Positions 1 through 11,884 of a DNA stretch of 64,000 nucleotides are shown here, in pieces (the stretch's first letter is position 1; each line of letters begins with the position of its first letter). Origin of the DNA: Dromiciops gliroides (lineage: Eukaryota > Chordata > Mammalia > Microbiotheria > Microbiotheriidae). A program made the translations under genes and the position numbers. The stretch lies in assembly GCF_019393635.1 (NCBI RefSeq), contig NC_057862.1, positions 674,443,814 to 674,507,813 on the forward strand. The letters are read 5' to 3'. The notes under the pieces are model-generated. The model did no database searches and had not been told where the DNA came from. It saw nothing but the letters and a program-made list of their open reading frames with translations.

Positions 1-169
1 TTAATTTTTGGATAGCTACGATTGTTAAAAAAAAAAAAAAAGCTTGTCCTGGGATTGAGACCCAGGGGGAGTCAGGAGGGGATGAAGATATCCTCCCTTT
101 GTCTTCCCTTCACCCCCTCCCCAGTCACCAGGTAGCCCAGGCTCTGTTGGGGTGCCTAAATCTGAAAGG

Positions 170-417
170 TGGGCAACTAGATAGAGCAGTGAACAGAGCT
201 TTGGGCCTGGAGTCAGGAAGACTCATCTTCCTAAGTTCAAATCCAGCCTCAGATGCTTACTAGCTGTGTGACCCTGGGTAAGTCACTTAACCCTCTTTGC
301 CTTGGTTTCCTAGAGAAGGAAACAGCAAACCACTACAGTATCTTTACCAAGAAAACCCCAAATGGTATCACCAAGAGTCTAACACAACTGAAACGACTCA
401 GTAACAATTATAACAGG
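170..417 (+). mobile_element. Mar1-type SINE
   Basis: tRNA-like head (GGGCAACTAGATAGAGCAG, then AGTTCAAATCC as B box), the core TGTGTGACCCTGGGTAAGTC, and the long tail 'ggaaacagcaaaccactac...aagaaaaccccaaatgg...' ending near 'caacaactg'-like sequence. This tail is what separates it from the short poly(A) SINEs. Confidence 0.8.
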
Positions 418-569
418 CCTGGAGGGAAGAGCAACAGGACTTTTCACACTGTTTAGATAAGCTCTAGGTCAACAACTCTATTCCTTCTGGTTAGACATAG
501 TAGTGCTAGGCTTCTCCAGACGTGTGTCCTCTCTGAGAACAGGATCTTCCTCTCTCTGCTCCAGGCATT

Positions 570-965
570 TTTACTGGTCTTCTCCCATGCCTAGACTGCT
601 CGTCCATCTCCAGGCTTCCCTGGCTTCTTTCATGTCTCTGCTAAAATCTCACCTTCTACACAAAGGATTCCCGATCACCCTTAATCCTATTATCTTTCCT
701 CTGAGGATTATTTCCAATATATCCTATGTAGGAGGCAGGCTAGAGTCAGGAAGATGAGTTCAAATCAAATAGTAGGTCCTTAATTAAGTCATGTTTCCTT
801 CTGTCCTTCCTAAACCTTGTTTGTACACAGTTGTTTGCACATTGTCTCCATCGTCAGACTGTGAGCTCCTTGAGGGCAGCAGATGTCTTTTACCTTTATA
901 TTCCCAACACTTGGCACAGTGCCTGGAACATGGCAGCAGCTTCATAAATGCTTCTTAACTTGATG
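570..965 (+). mobile_element. L2 LINE 3' end
   Basis: Contains the L2 3' terminus pattern: 'gagctccttgagggcagc', 'cccaacacttggcacagtgcctgg' and 'cataaatgcttcttaa'. The upstream part (574-720) matches the preceding L2 segment. A short SINE-like scrap lies near 727-770. Confidence 0.7.
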
Positions 966-1134
966 TTGACTACCCCTGCAGACCCCAGGGCTCTATCATC
1001 TGACTTGCCCATGGCCTTGCCATCTACCCTGCCACTGACCCTTAGGACTGCTTGGCCTTTCAATCCACCCTATAGCTGAACTTTCTTTTTTGTCTTGTTT
1101 CTCCCAGTTAGTATGAGAAAGCAGGCCTGACTCA

Positions 1135-1513
1135 AATTTTGTTTGTATCCCCTGCGCTTAGCACAGTGCTTGCTTGGCACATAGTAAGCTCTGAATACAT
1201 GGAAAGCCATGTATACGTGTATTCATGTATTCATTTTTCCATTCAAACCCCTATTTTCATACACCTCCAACCCTTTGCTCCTGGTTTTCCCCTCTGGGGC
1301 CAAACCAAACCAGCTTAATTCTCCCCTCTCAGGACGCAGCCCTTGGAATATTTGAAAACAGATTTAATGATGTCCCCTGTCTTTTCTTCCCTTTTCCTAC
1401 TAAACTGGGATTAACATAAACAGGAAGCATCATTTTTAATATTTATTTTTCCCCAGTGCCTAGCACAGTGTCCTACACACTCAAAAAGTCCTAATAATAG
1501 TTTATTGAATTTG
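1135..1513 (+). mobile_element. Two short L2 3' end scraps (1135-1210 and 1450-1513)
   Basis: Both carry the 'cccc(t/a)gcgcttagcacagtg' type terminus. They flank a reverse-oriented CR1/L3 fragment. Confidence 0.55.
1245..1420 (-). mobile_element. CR1/L3 LINE fragment
   Basis: Reading 'tttgctcctggttttcccctctggggccaaaccaaac' then 'gatgtcccctgtcttttcttcc...aaactgggattaac', this resembles the reverse complement of the CR1/L3 3' region. It is old and diverged. Confidence 0.6.
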
Positions 1514-1909
1514 TGGTATGGTAGGCATTTCATAACTATCTGCTGCATCGAATTGAATTTGTACATAACCTATGTCAGTTTCCAGTCCTAAATTCTAGGA
1601 TTCGGTGATTATTTTGAGATCTGCTCATTTTTACTTTGCTTAGTCAAGCACGAAAATACAGCTTGACAACATTTTATAGTTTTACACTTCTAATACTTTG
1701 CCAAGAGAGATGGGTGACTGTTAAGAAGGGGTGATTCAGGCAGAATTAAATATTCCACAGTAACGTAGGCGTTCTCATTAATGTATGCCTTCTGATTAGA
1801 GCCACCTGAGCATACCATATATCAAATGGAATTGGATTGCAGCCCACGATAATGGAGCTAATTAAGGTAGGAAAAGGGCAGTCGACGTCAGCAGCTCATT
1901 CAGAAGGTG

Positions 1910-2070
1910 GGGGAGGCAGCCTTGCTGGAGTGGAGAGAACCCTGGGCCAACACTTGAGAGACCAGGATTCTGGTTTCAATTCAGAAATTAACCATGACGC
2001 TGAACAGTCCACCATAAATGTCTCTTGGCTTTATTTTCCTCCTCTATAAAATGAGGTGATCCCTCTTCCA
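1910..2070 (+). mobile_element. Diverged MIR-type SINE
   Basis: MIR shape with a 'ggcagccttgctggagtgg' head, 'ggtttcaattcaga' at the B-box position and a 'cctcctctataaaatgaggtgat' tail; heavily mutated. Confidence 0.5.
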
Positions 2071-2433
2071 ACTCAAGACCCAGTTACTACAGTCTTTTCA
2101 AGAAGTCTATCATTCTACTCCTTGAAGCTGGTGGCAGAGCATCTCTCCTGTTACTAGGGCCTGGGTAATATCTGGGAAGTCATTCTCACAAAATCTGCCT
2201 CCACCCTGGGAATCCCTGGGAATCTCAGTGTCTAGCTCATTCTGAAAATCTCTCTGCCATATACCCCCACAGGGAAACCCTGGGAACCTTATTCTATGGG
2301 TCATTTTTCTTTCCCAAAAGGGCCCTCAGCTCCTCTACAAGCATTCATGGTAATAAGACAATTACATTAAAAGGGTTTTATTTTTAACACAAAAAAATAC
2401 TGTAAAGACCCATTATTGAACCCAAAGTCAGTC

Positions 2434-2438
<5 letters not shown>

Positions 2439-2491
<53 letters not shown>

Positions 2492-2505
2492 ATCCGTCAG
2501 TCTGT

Positions 2506-2557
<52 letters not shown>
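2439..2557. repeat. Compound (CT)n-(CA)n microsatellite
   Basis: A run of about 25 CT dinucleotides (2439-2488) is followed by a short spacer and about 25 CA dinucleotides (2508-2557). Confidence 0.97.
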
Positions 2558-2561
<4 letters not shown>

Positions 2562-2579
2562 CCCATGTGGCTCATAGAA

Positions 2580-2645
2580 AGTCAAACAAGTCAATTGCAT
2601 TTATTGAGTGCCTACTATGTGCTAGGCATTGTGCAAGTTTTCTTG
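2580..2645 (-). mobile_element. L2 3' end fragment
   Basis: 'gcatttattgagtgcctactatgtgctaggcattgtgcaag' is the reverse complement of the L2 3' terminus. Confidence 0.65.
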
Positions 2646-3069
2646 ATGCCTTACTTTTCCAGGGTGACACAGCTATTATCTGTCCGAGACATGATTTGAA
2701 GGTGGGCCATAGGGAATTGGGCTTATAAATTTGTTCTCTTACTACTGTATTTTAATCACTTGGGAAATCTTCTGCATAGCATAGAATAATGGATACATTG
2801 GTCCGGTGATTCTCCTCTGGATCATTTTACACAAAGGATCCACCCCAAGACCTTTCTCAAGTTCTCTTGACATTGTGAAAGCCCCTGGCATGTCCCCTGG
2901 CCATCCCTCACTGTTGATTACATGACCAGCCCCTTACATTTTTCCAACAATAAATTCATTGTTGACATCCTTTATACTCTTGCACAGAAACACACAATCT
3001 GAAACCTGGAAGGGATGCTATCACCCATCCAGCCCAATTCATACCCCAAAGCAATCACTATTATAACAC

Positions 3070-3410
3070 AACCATTGAAAGACTTTCATGAAATACTGAA
3101 AAATGAAATAAGCAGAACTAAGAGAAAATGTCATATACAGTAACAATATTGTTCAAAGAATAATTGTTAACAATCAAGTTATTCTGAGTACCACTCAAAT
3201 CAACTCTAAAGGACCTTTGAAGGAAGATGCTATACATCTCCAGAGAAAGAACTGATGAATAGAACTATGCATAGTATGGTTTTCCATATATTTATTAATC
3301 TGTGTAAGATGGTGGCCTTATCTAGTGCAGGACAGAGAAAGAGAGAAGGAAACAGTTTGGAACTTGAAATGTAACACTAAAAAATTAATTTAATTTAATT
3401 TTTAAAAAAT
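3070..3410 (+). mobile_element. L1 LINE 3' end
   Basis: Marsupial L1 3' region: 'gaaatactgaaaaatgaaataagcagaactaagagaaaatg', then 'acagtaacaatattgttc' and 'ctccagagaaagaactgatgaatag'. It ends in an A/T-rich tail. 5'-truncated and non-coding. Confidence 0.65.
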
Positions 3411-3462
3411 ATCACACACCCAACAAGTGGATGTCCATTCTCTGTTTGAAAATTGCCAATAA

Positions 3463-3623
3463 GGGGCAGCTAGGTGGCGCAGTGGATAGAGCACTGGCCC
3501 TGAAGTCAGGAAGACCTGAGTTCAAATCTGACCTCAAACACTTAACACGTACTAGCTGTGTGACCCTGGGCAAGTCACTTAACCCCAATTGCCTCACCAG
3601 AAAAAAAAAAGGAAAAAGAAAAA
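3463..3623 (+). mobile_element. Young tRNA-derived marsupial SINE (WSINE/WALLSI-like)
   Basis: Exact Pol III A box TGGCGCAGTGG and a B-box-like GTTCAAATCTG, ending in an A-rich tail. It is flanked by a perfect 15-bp TSD, GAAAATTGCCAATAA, at 3448-3462 and 3624-3638, which proves L1-type target-primed insertion. Confidence 0.95.
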
Positions 3624-4119
3624 GAAAATTGCCAATAAAGGAGAACCTACTACTTCTTAGCCCATTCCATTATTGATTGACCAGTTCTTATTTTAGTTAA
3701 AGTTCTTCCTATTATCAAGCCTCAATTTGCCTTTAATTTTCCTTTTTCTGTGTAATTCCTTCATAACATATTACACCCTGCTTATGCCCATATTATACCT
3801 CTCCATGCCCCTTGGGTGATCTTCGATCCCCATTTTTGGAGATCATAGTATGACATAACCAATGGCCGTACAACATCACCAGAAGAATACCAAGGTTAGA
3901 AAGATAGAATGTTGGGTCCTCCTGTCCATGTCCTTCCACAAAGCCTCCAGAAAGAGTCTATCCAATGCCTTCTTCTGGGCTTTTTAATATTTTGTGGGTT
4001 CCAGTGCACCACTGGAGCTGGCAGCAACTCTAGTCTTCACCATATGCATGGCCCATCTCCTTTTCAGAGTACACCTATTCCTCGTGAAGTCATTTGTGCT
4101 ACTTCCCCCTGAATGGGTG

Positions 4120-4175
4120 GGTGAATCAATCAACAAGCATTTATTAAGTGCTTACTGTGTACTAAGCACTGTGTT
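4120..4175 (-). mobile_element. L2 3' end fragment
   Basis: 'caacaagcatttattaagtgcttactgtgtactaagcactgtg' is the inverted L2 terminus. Confidence 0.65.
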
Positions 4176-4484
4176 CATTTCCCATCTGACTGTACTCCTC
4201 AACTTCACCATACCCTCCAGAATCTCATCACACTGTGATATCACATTGACCCTGAAATCCATACCTCCTCAGTACCTGGGGTTTCTCCCTCCCTCTAACT
4301 GGAGAGGGTAGAAGAAGGTGGACATTGGGAAGCTCCTCCCAGGTCTCCCATTTAAAGAGAGCACCTGTGGCAGCATCTCCATTCTTTCTCACCTGGCTGC
4401 ACTTCTGGATTGCATCATGCCTCTGAGCCAGGTAACCACCCTCCAACCCCACCCCTCCATGTCTACTTCACCTTCTTTTTATGT

Positions 4485-4771
4485 GTTGTCTTAACCATTA
4501 GAATGTTAGCTCCTTCAGGGGAAGAAATGTCTTTTGCCTTTCTTTGTATCCCCAGAACTTAGCACAGTGCCTGCTATATAGTAGGTGCTTAATAAATGTT
4601 TATTGAGGGCAGCTAGGATAAAGCACTGGCTCTGGATTCAGGAGGACCTGCGTTCAAATCCAGCCTCAGACACTTGACACTTACTAGCTGTGTGACCCTG
4701 GGCAAGTCACTTAACCCTCACTGCCCTGCAAAAAAATTTTTTTTAAATAATAAATGTTTATTGACAGATTA
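4485..4771 (+). mobile_element. L2 3' end carrying a SINE
   Basis: 'gaatgttagctccttcaggggaag...cccagaacttagcacagtgcctg...gtaggtgcttaataaatg' is the L2 terminus. It is cut at 4606 by a SINE and resumes at 4749 through the duplicated target. Confidence 0.85.
4607..4748 (+). mobile_element. Young tRNA-derived SINE inside L2
   Basis: Head GGGCAGCTAGGATAAAGCAC lacks part of the A box. The body is standard and the tail is 'aaaaaaattttttttaa'. A perfect 16-bp TSD, AATAAATGTTTATTGA, lies at 4591-4606 and 4749-4764. Confidence 0.95.
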
Positions 4772-5070
4772 GGGGCAGCTAGGTGATACAGTGCAGAGAT
4801 TTGACCTAAGGTCAAATCTCACCTCAGACACTGACTAGCTGTATGACCCTGGGCAAGTCATTTAGCCCCATTTACCTTATAACATCCGGGGCCATCTCCA
4901 GTCATCCTGATAACATATCTTGCCAATGTACCCAGATGGCTCCAGGGGAGAAAGTGAGGTTGGTGACCTTGTATAGCTCTGCTTCATTTAAATCCAATTC
5001 AATGAAAGTCATGACACCACCCCAATGTCATAGTCCTCTTCAAGAAACAAAGGACAAACAACATTGACTG
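4772..5070 (+). mobile_element. SINE with long RTE-like tail
   Basis: A SINE head and core are followed, instead of poly(A), by a ~180-nt tail: 'ggggccatctccagtcatcctgata', 'cttgccaatgtacccagatgg', 'tcatgacaccaccccaatg' and 'gaaacaaaggacaaacaac'. The same tail recurs at 32480-32665, so it is a separate subfamily. I recall such tails as RTE-derived in marsupial SINEs. Confidence 0.8.
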
Positions 5071-5749
5071 ATTAAGAGTTGGAGTTTTTAAAAACAACAA
5101 ATACAGTCTCTACCTCAAGGTACTCATTTTCTAATGAAGAAAATAATGTCGACCAAAAAAAAAAAAGAAAGAAAATAATGTGCATGTTAGAACACACAAA
5201 TATGTATAGAATAGATGGAAAGTAGCTTTACAGTAGAAAAAGCATCATTGTCAGTATGCTGTCATTTCCCTTAGGACATCCATGGTCAGTCAAGGGGCTG
5301 GCCAAGACATCCACACAGAAGCAAAGTGGACGAAAAATGCATGTGGTGCAGAGTCTGACATACAGGTGGACAGCCGCCCAGTGCAATGGTCATGATGATT
5401 GACATTCCTACACATATTAACGTAGTACCACTGGTCTGTTCAATTTAAAGCATTTTCAAATTTTCCATTTAGTTTCTCATTTGAGCCTCAGGACCTACCT
5501 TCGATTGGCACTGCAGATGGAAAAGGAGCTGGCCCAGAAGTGAGTAAGAGGAACACATTGGGCTGGCCTTCATTTGGGAAACTGTACAAGGTTTTAATCA
5601 TTCCAAGCTGTTCTGGTCTGTAAAAGCCTAGCTTTTTTAACACCAATTTTGTCTGAGGGACGCTACTCGGTACGGATCAGGGAACACAGTGATCTCTTAA
5701 GAAGCACAATGTGGGGAGGACAGTAGATCCCTGATGAGCCAATGAATAA

Positions 5750-6180
5750 GAGCCAACATTTATAGAGCCACAAAGCAATTTATGTGCATCATTTCACTTG
5801 ATCTCCACAGCACCCTCAGGGAGGCAGCACATTGGAGTGAAGTGAATACTAGCTTTGAAATTGGAAGATCTGGATTCAAATCCTGACCCTGCCACATGGC
5901 ATGCGTACAGTCTTTGGTGAGTAGCTCCAACTCTGTGGGCCTCAGTTTCCTCATATATAAAATTCAGCAGCTGAACTTGATGACCTCTAGGGTCCCTTAT
6001 TTAAGATCCCTGCAAAGCAAGAGCTACAGGGTTCTCCCCTACCCATTTTAAAGATGAGCTTCAAAAGGTTGTACCGTCTGCCCATAGTCATGAGTTTAAT
6101 GAGTGTAAAGGGAAAGATTTGAACCCAGAACTCTCCTGACTCCAAGGGCAGCACTCTTTCCACTATACCAGGACTGCTCC
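5750..6180 (-). mobile_element. MIR-type SINE (-) split by MIR (+)
   Basis: The minus element has its 3' part at 5750-5825 ('agccaacatttatagagcc...cacttgatctccacagcaccctc') and its core/head at 6045-6180. Between them (5825-5998) lies a plus-strand MIR with 'ggattcaaatcctgaccc' and 'cctcagtttcctcatatataaaat'. Confidence 0.65.
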
Positions 6181-6539
6181 AGTTGTGATACATTTTCGCA
6201 ATCGTGCCTCCTCGTGATGGTGGGATTACATTGAGTGTTAGGTGACCATTATAAACCTTCTTTAGCCCATCTCTTCCCAGGCTCAAAGATAGACTCTGGC
6301 CTCCCGCCAAAGAGGAAAACCAATTAAGGCCACAGTCTCCTGGGAGCTAATCCTCATTCTTTCAGATCCCGCTGTACCCAAACAGAATCATATGGATAAT
6401 AGATTGGAAGCAAGGAATCCTGGGCTCTGAGAGCACATTTACAGAACCTGGCAAACCTTGAGTCCTTATAGAAATGTTAGCCAATATTATCATTATTGCT
6501 GGTGGTGGCAGTGCTGGTGTCCTCACTGTGTCACCAGTG

Positions 6540-6650
6540 ACTGGGGATCGAGTCCCTCTGCCCCTTTGGACTCAGTTTCTTCCTCAGTAAAATAAGAGGG
6601 TTAGACTAGATGAGTTCTAAGGGCCCTTCTAGCTTGGGCATTTCTTGGAT
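6540..6650 (+). mobile_element. MIR 3' fragment
   Basis: 'ggactcagtttcttcctcagtaaaataagagggttagactag' then 'gggcccttctagctt' matches the 3' half of MIR. Confidence 0.6.
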
Positions 6651-7094
6651 GTCGAGTTTATGCTGGGAGTACCAGCTCAGAGTTTATGGTGACCCCCGAG
6701 GGACAAGTCAAGAGTGAACTGGAAAAAAAAAAAAAACACAAACTGAAGCCTCGTGATAGACATCTTGTGAGTCCCTGGGGATCCCCGCCCCCTCCCTATT
6801 CTTGGCTTCAGGACTTTGAAGACAAATCTCTGCCACTGTCTTGTACTGGAACCTCCCTCCCACTCGCTGTGAAATATTCAACAACCGCTGTGCCCCTCTC
6901 AAGCTGTAGTAACCCTCAGTAACGCCTTCTCCAATTGGCAAATTTATCCTGGAGCCTCTGTTTTGTGCCATGGTCTGGGCTGGACTTCATTCTCCTCCTG
7001 GTCCTGTTCCTGGCCTCCAGACTTCAAACCCACACCCTCATTTGGGTGCCTGTGTTTGCTCCCTCTCCTTTTTTCAGTTCCTATTTTTTTGTGT

Positions 7095-7325
7095 GTGTTT
7101 GTCCCCTTTTAGAATTCAAGCCCCTTGAGGGCAAGAGACTGTCTTTTTGTTTGTATTTATGTCCTGACTACTTAGGCTTGACACAGAGTAAACATTTAAT
7201 AAACATTTGTTTCCTTCCTCTCTTCTTTCTTTTCTTCCTTCCTCTCTTATTTTCTTTCCTCCTTTCTTCTTACCATCTTTGCTCCCCTTTTTCTTCCTTC
7301 CTTTTTCTCTTTCTTCTTTCCAGGC
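7095..7325 (+). mobile_element. L2 3' end plus pyrimidine-rich tail
   Basis: L2 terminus ('aagccccttgagggcaagagactg', 'gtaaacatttaataaacatttg') up to about 7215. It is followed by a (TTCC/TTCT)n-rich tract to 7325. Confidence 0.7.
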
Positions 7326-7364
7326 CAAAGAATGAGAGTTGTATTACATGGAGGAGAGAGATGT

Positions 7365-7612
7365 GCATTGTTGTTGTTCACTCATTTTTCAGTCATGTCC
7401 AATTCTTTGTGACCCCATTTGGTGTTTTCTTGGCAGAGATACTGGAGTGGTTTGCTACTTCCTGCTCCATCTCACTTTACAGATGAGAAAACTGAGGCAG
7501 ACAAGGTTAAGTGATTTAACCAGGGTCACACAGCTAGTAAGTGTCTGAGACCAGATTTGAACTCAGGAAGATGAGTCTTCCTGACTCCAGGCCCAGCACT
7601 TTGCCACTTACA
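7365..7612 (-). mobile_element. Mar1-type SINE
   Basis: Reverse-strand copy: 'cagtcatgtccaattctttgtgaccccatttgg', 'ggcagagatactggagtgg' and 'gggtcacacagctagtaagtgtctgag', ending with the inverted head 'ggcccagcac'. About 250 bp, nearly full length. Confidence 0.85.
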
Positions 7613-7854
7613 AAACAGGAGAGGGAGAAATAACAGTATCAGGAATCAGAACTAGGGCTTTCTGAAGAGCTGGCTATCAGAGCTCCCCTTGTCTAGGAGG
7701 AACTAAGCATCTCTGGGAGGAAGGAGACTCCCAGACTATTCCTGGAGGGATAATAACTGCCAACACTCAAGCCGTATTTTATCACAGGGTCAAACTTGTT
7801 CTGTGGCCCTGTTAGAGAGCCGTCTATCCATCTCTCTTCAAGTTCTCACAGCAA

Positions 7855-8370
7855 TTCATAGAATGGCAGACTGAGAAGTAGAAGGGACCACAGCTGATAC
7901 CCAGTCCAATCCATAAGGGGACTCTCCATTATAACACACCCTACAGGTGCTTGGTTGTCCAGCCTCTCTCTGAATACCCACCCCCTCCCCTTCCCGAGTA
8001 TGTTCATATCACTTTGGGACAACCTTCATTTTTAGGACATTTTTTCCCCGATGTCAATATTATTTTTTCTTTTTTCTTTTCTTTTTTTTCTTTTTTTTTT
8101 CCTTTTCCTTTTTTTTTTTTTTTTTTGCTGGGCAATGAGGGTTAAGTGACTTTCCCAGGGTCACACAACTAGTGTCAAGTGTCTGAGGCCAGATTTGAAC
8201 TCAGGTACTCCTGAATCCAGGGCCAGTGCTTTATCCACTGCGCCACCTAGCTGCCCCCCAATGTCAATCTTAAAACAGCCTCTTGCTCATTTCTACCCAT
8301 TGTTCCTCTTGGGCCAAACAACAAATCTAATGCCTGTTCCACATGACAGACCTCCAGATCCCTGCTGGCT
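7855..8370 (-). mobile_element. CR1/L3 LINE split by SINE
   Basis: 'gcagactgagaagtagaagggaccacagctg...ccagtccaatcc' and 'ccagcctctctctgaatac' continue after the SINE as 'cattgttcctcttgggccaaacaac...atgcctgttccacatgaca'. This is the inverted CR1/L3 3' region. Confidence 0.65.
8064..8260 (-). mobile_element. Young tRNA-derived SINE with long poly(T)
   Basis: Inverted SINE: T-rich tail 8064-8126, then core 'gggttaagtgactttcccagggtcac', then inverted A box in CACTGCGCCACCTAGCTGCC. TSD ATGTCAAT(A/C)TTA at 8051 and 8261 (one mismatch). Confidence 0.92.
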
Positions 8371-8459
8371 GTTACTATACCGACCCCCCTCCACAAGCCT
8401 GCCCTGCTTAACTGGCACAAATATGCCCATTTCTTTCCACTAATCCTCATATTACACAA

Positions 8460-9789
8460 GCCTTCACAGCCCTGTGTGGTTCACCAGCACAACTAAGGAG
8501 AAGAGACTCCAGTTCTTCATTTCTCATGATGCTTGAGGCCTAGAAAGATTGCTCACTGGAAGCAATACTGAGACACCATTCCCCAAGAGGCTGTCTGTCC
8601 AACCAAAAGGCAATGCTGTAACTAACTGAGTGAGGACTCCTATTGGTTGGGAGTCTTCTGGGAGTCATGAGGTTAACAAGCATGGCAACCTGAGTACAGG
8701 TGTGGGCAGAGCCAGAGTAGAACCAACCTGGCGGCCATCAATATAGAAAAAGGAAAAGGGGCCACATGGATGAATTTTGAGACCCTGGGTTAAATCCTAG
8801 GGACACAAAAGAAGGAAAAATTGTACAGTCCCAGTCTGACTTGGAAGACAATGCAAACAATTACATCCAAACAAGATATATGCAAGATCAACAGGAGATG
8901 ATCCAAGGTGGGAGGCAGTAAGATTAAGATGGACTGAGAATGTCTCCTTGCAGAAGTGGGGAGCAGTGTCTGCAAACATGCCACATGAGCTGGCCCTTTG
9001 ATTTCAATGGTATAGGGATTTCCCAGTAAGGAAACGCTTCTTACTGCTGTACTTTCTCTGCCAGGCTGATAAGAGCCCCAGCAAAAGCCCAGCATCCCAG
9101 ACCCAACCATGCGAATGTTAGCCCTTGAGATGTTTCAGCAGCCACCAAGGCCAAACCCCAAACAGAAGCCAAACTGCAGAATGTCTGGCAATGTGTTCCC
9201 CGCTCTGTCCACCCACATGGGAGAGATCGCTTCCTTACCCCTTCTAGGACCAGAAATATGGTACCCACTTTGAGAATGGGAGTAGAGAATTATTGCACTG
9301 CTTCATTTCCAATTATTATTTGCCTTACTAGTCTACATTAACCAAACATGTTGGGAATGGCCATTGAAGACATATTTGGAGAATTCTGAATCCCCAAAAG
9401 GCAGCGTCTCAGTGAGAGCCTAGAGAGTGGGCCTTTGAAACGAGAAAACGAGGCTCAAGTTCCCACTATAACACATACTGGCTATATGATAGAACTTGGT
9501 ATTAGAACTGGGTAAGAACTGTTGGTGGGAAGTTTTCTGGGAGCCAGATAGTTTAGTAAGCCATTTTAATAAATCATTTAGCCTCTCAATGCCCTAAGCA
9601 TTCTCTATTACTATAAATAGCAGAGAAAATGCATTGGGTGGGGAGGCTCCTCACTGGGAACTCCCTATACCACGAAATCAGAGGCCCAGCTCATGTCGTA
9701 TCTTGAAGAAGCAATATAGCATCACAGGAAAACTGCTGGATACGGACCTCAGTTTGAATTCTACTTCCTTAGCGATCCGAATGGCTAAC
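8460..9789. other. No recognised element
   Basis: About 1.3 kb without a recognised repeat, exon-like frame or simple repeat. Some of it may be old repeat too decayed to see by eye. Confidence 0.5.
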
Positions 9790-10032
9790 ATTTAGTAATA
9801 GTTAGCATTTATATAGCACTTGAAGGTCTGAGAAACACAGATGTTGTCTCATTTGATCTCAACAACTCTGTGAGGTAGATCCTATTATTGTTCCCATTTT
9901 AGAGATGATGAAACTGAGGCAGACAGGGGTTAAGTGACTTGCCCAGAGTCACACAACTAGTAAGTATCTGAGGCTGGATTTAAACTCAGATCTTCTTGAC
10001 TCCAAGCCCAGGGCTCTCTCTGCTCTCTCCTG
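9790..10032 (-). mobile_element. MIR/THER1-type SINE
   Basis: Full-length minus copy: 'gttagcatttatatagcacttgaaggtctg', 'tctcatttgatctcaacaactctgtgaggtag', 'gaaactgaggcagacag' and 'gagtcacacaactagtaag'. Confidence 0.8.
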
Positions 10033-10604
10033 CTTTCCTCCCCTCAGTATAGCTGAGCACAGGGTTGGACCTGAGATATAAAAGGTCAAAAAACTCTTTC
10101 CTGCCTAAAAAGTGTGTACAAGTGTGGCTGGGTGTCAGGCTGCCTGTTTGTCCCAGAAGGGCTAAGAGTCTGCTGCTTGGGAATCACTGTACTCATTCAT
10201 GGTAAAAGAGCCTTAATGATGCTCCGCAGGATTCGAGCTGTCATGGACCATTTTCCTTCAAAGTTCAGAGAAGGAAGGGCCATTTGGCAGCTCATTGTAA
10301 AAATGAATCCTTGAAAATGACTTTATGTAACAAAAAAGGCTCTTAACCAACTGAATGAACAGGAAAGAGGTGATTTCCATATTTTTTAATCTTCTCCCGG
10401 AAATTGCCCCCCTCCCTAAAGTCTAAACCCTGGGTGCTTTAAAATCCACCACCAACATCTCTCCTCTCACTGCTCCCTTTCCCAAACTCTCTTCAGGGCT
10501 GTAACCAGGGCAGTGTGAAGCAGCCTTTGCCCAGGGCACCAAAATATAGAGGGTGCAGACAGCACTGGTCCTGCAGCAGTGTAGAGACCACTGAGGTTAG
10601 TGTC

Positions 10605-10965
10605 TATTGATCAGTAAGTACTTATAAAGTGCCTACTATGTTCCAGACACTGGACACTAAAGACCATGAAAGACAATGAATGAGACAATCCTTTCTCAAA
10701 AGCACCTTACATTGCAGTGGGCAAGACCTTGCACAGCATATGGCATGGAAATAACAGGTGATAGGATGATGGGAGCCCCTTGAGAACCCAGTAAAAACAG
10801 TAACAAGAGCACAGTTTCTGGAGTCAGAACACCCAAGTTCAAATCTTGCCAATGTTGCTTGTTGCCTGGGTGACCTAACTCTGATCTCCCTCAGTCTCAA
10901 TTTCCTCATGTATTGAATAAGGATATAGGTCAAAACAACCTCAGGAGTCTCTTCTAGCCTTACAT
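10605..10965. mobile_element. L2 (-) fragment followed by MIR (+)
   Basis: 10605-10700 carries 'agtaagtacttataaagtgcctactatgttccagacac' (inverted L2 end). 10795-10965 carries a MIR: 'gagcacagtttctggagtcagaacac', 'aagttcaaatcttgcc' and 'ctcaatttcctcatg'. Confidence 0.6.
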
Positions 10966-11289
10966 CAATACTTCTTTGCCCCGTGGAATCCTGCCTTGTT
11001 CATTTCCCTCCTCCCCAGAAGCAGCACCCACCAATCACTCCAAGATCTCCATGACCACACATCCTCTCTCAGACTGACTGAGGGTGTGTTATGTGCCAGC
11101 CTCCTCTTATGCAGTAATTGCTAGTTACAGCTTTGTCCATTATGTTCCTTTTTTCTGTTTGCACAGACTAATTCTTGGTTCTTATCCTCCTAGCTCAGTC
11201 CTGAATGTCCCTTTACTGCCCCCAACCCTCCTCAGTTCATTGCCAGCATTTATCTCTTCCCATATCCTAGAACAGGTTTTCAAAAATCT

Positions 11290-11720
11290 ACTAATGCATT
11301 GCCAGTGGAGCTGTGAATTCATATAGCCATTTTGGGAAATGATTTGAAATTAAGTAAATAAAAGAAGTAAATAATAAAAAGAAGCAAATGAAGTGTTTAT
11401 AACCTTTGATCCAGAGATTCTAGTACAAGGCAAATATTCCAAGGATGTCATTGGTGAAAAGAAAGTTCCATCCCATATAAAATGAGATATTTTTAGCAAA
11501 TCTATTTTTGTGATATCAAAGAAGTGGGATCAAAGTATATACCCATGTTTTGGGGAATTGCTAGACAAGCAGAGTATGTGAATGGAATGGAATATTACTG
11601 TGCAATAAAAAATAACAAGTATGATGAATACAGAAAAGCATGAAAAAAACACAGAGATGTAATAGGAAGTCATCAGAACCAAGAAAACTGTGACTCCATT
11701 GATGTAAATGGACAGAATGA
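11290..11720 (+). mobile_element. L1 LINE 3' region
   Basis: 'gccagtggagctgtgaattcatatagccattttggg', 'ttgtgatatcaaagaagtgg', 'gaatggaatattactgtgcaataaaaaataac' and 'catcagaaccaagaaaactg' match the end of marsupial L1. All frames are interrupted. Confidence 0.65.
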
Positions 11721-11884
11721 TCCCAAAAGAATCAAAAATGAATGTGGAAAAATGACAAAGAATGTACTTGGCCCCAAAGAGATGGGGAATCTGAGTGTCC
11801 CCTCCTTTGCAGGGGTGGGAAGTCCTCAGGGGTGAACAGTGAGTGTATTTTCAAAGTATTCTTGTATTGATTGATTTTAGTGAC

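Larger units (their letters stand above)
2990..3800 (-). mobile_element. CR1/L3 LINE, split by two insertions
   Basis: The pieces at 2990-3068, 3415-3462 and 3624-3800 read as one element: 'gaaacctggaagggatgctatca', 'caacaagtggatgtccattctctg', then 'ggagaacctactacttcttagcccattcca...gttcttcct'. An L1 3' end (about 3070-3410) and a young SINE (3463-3623) interrupt it. Confidence 0.65.
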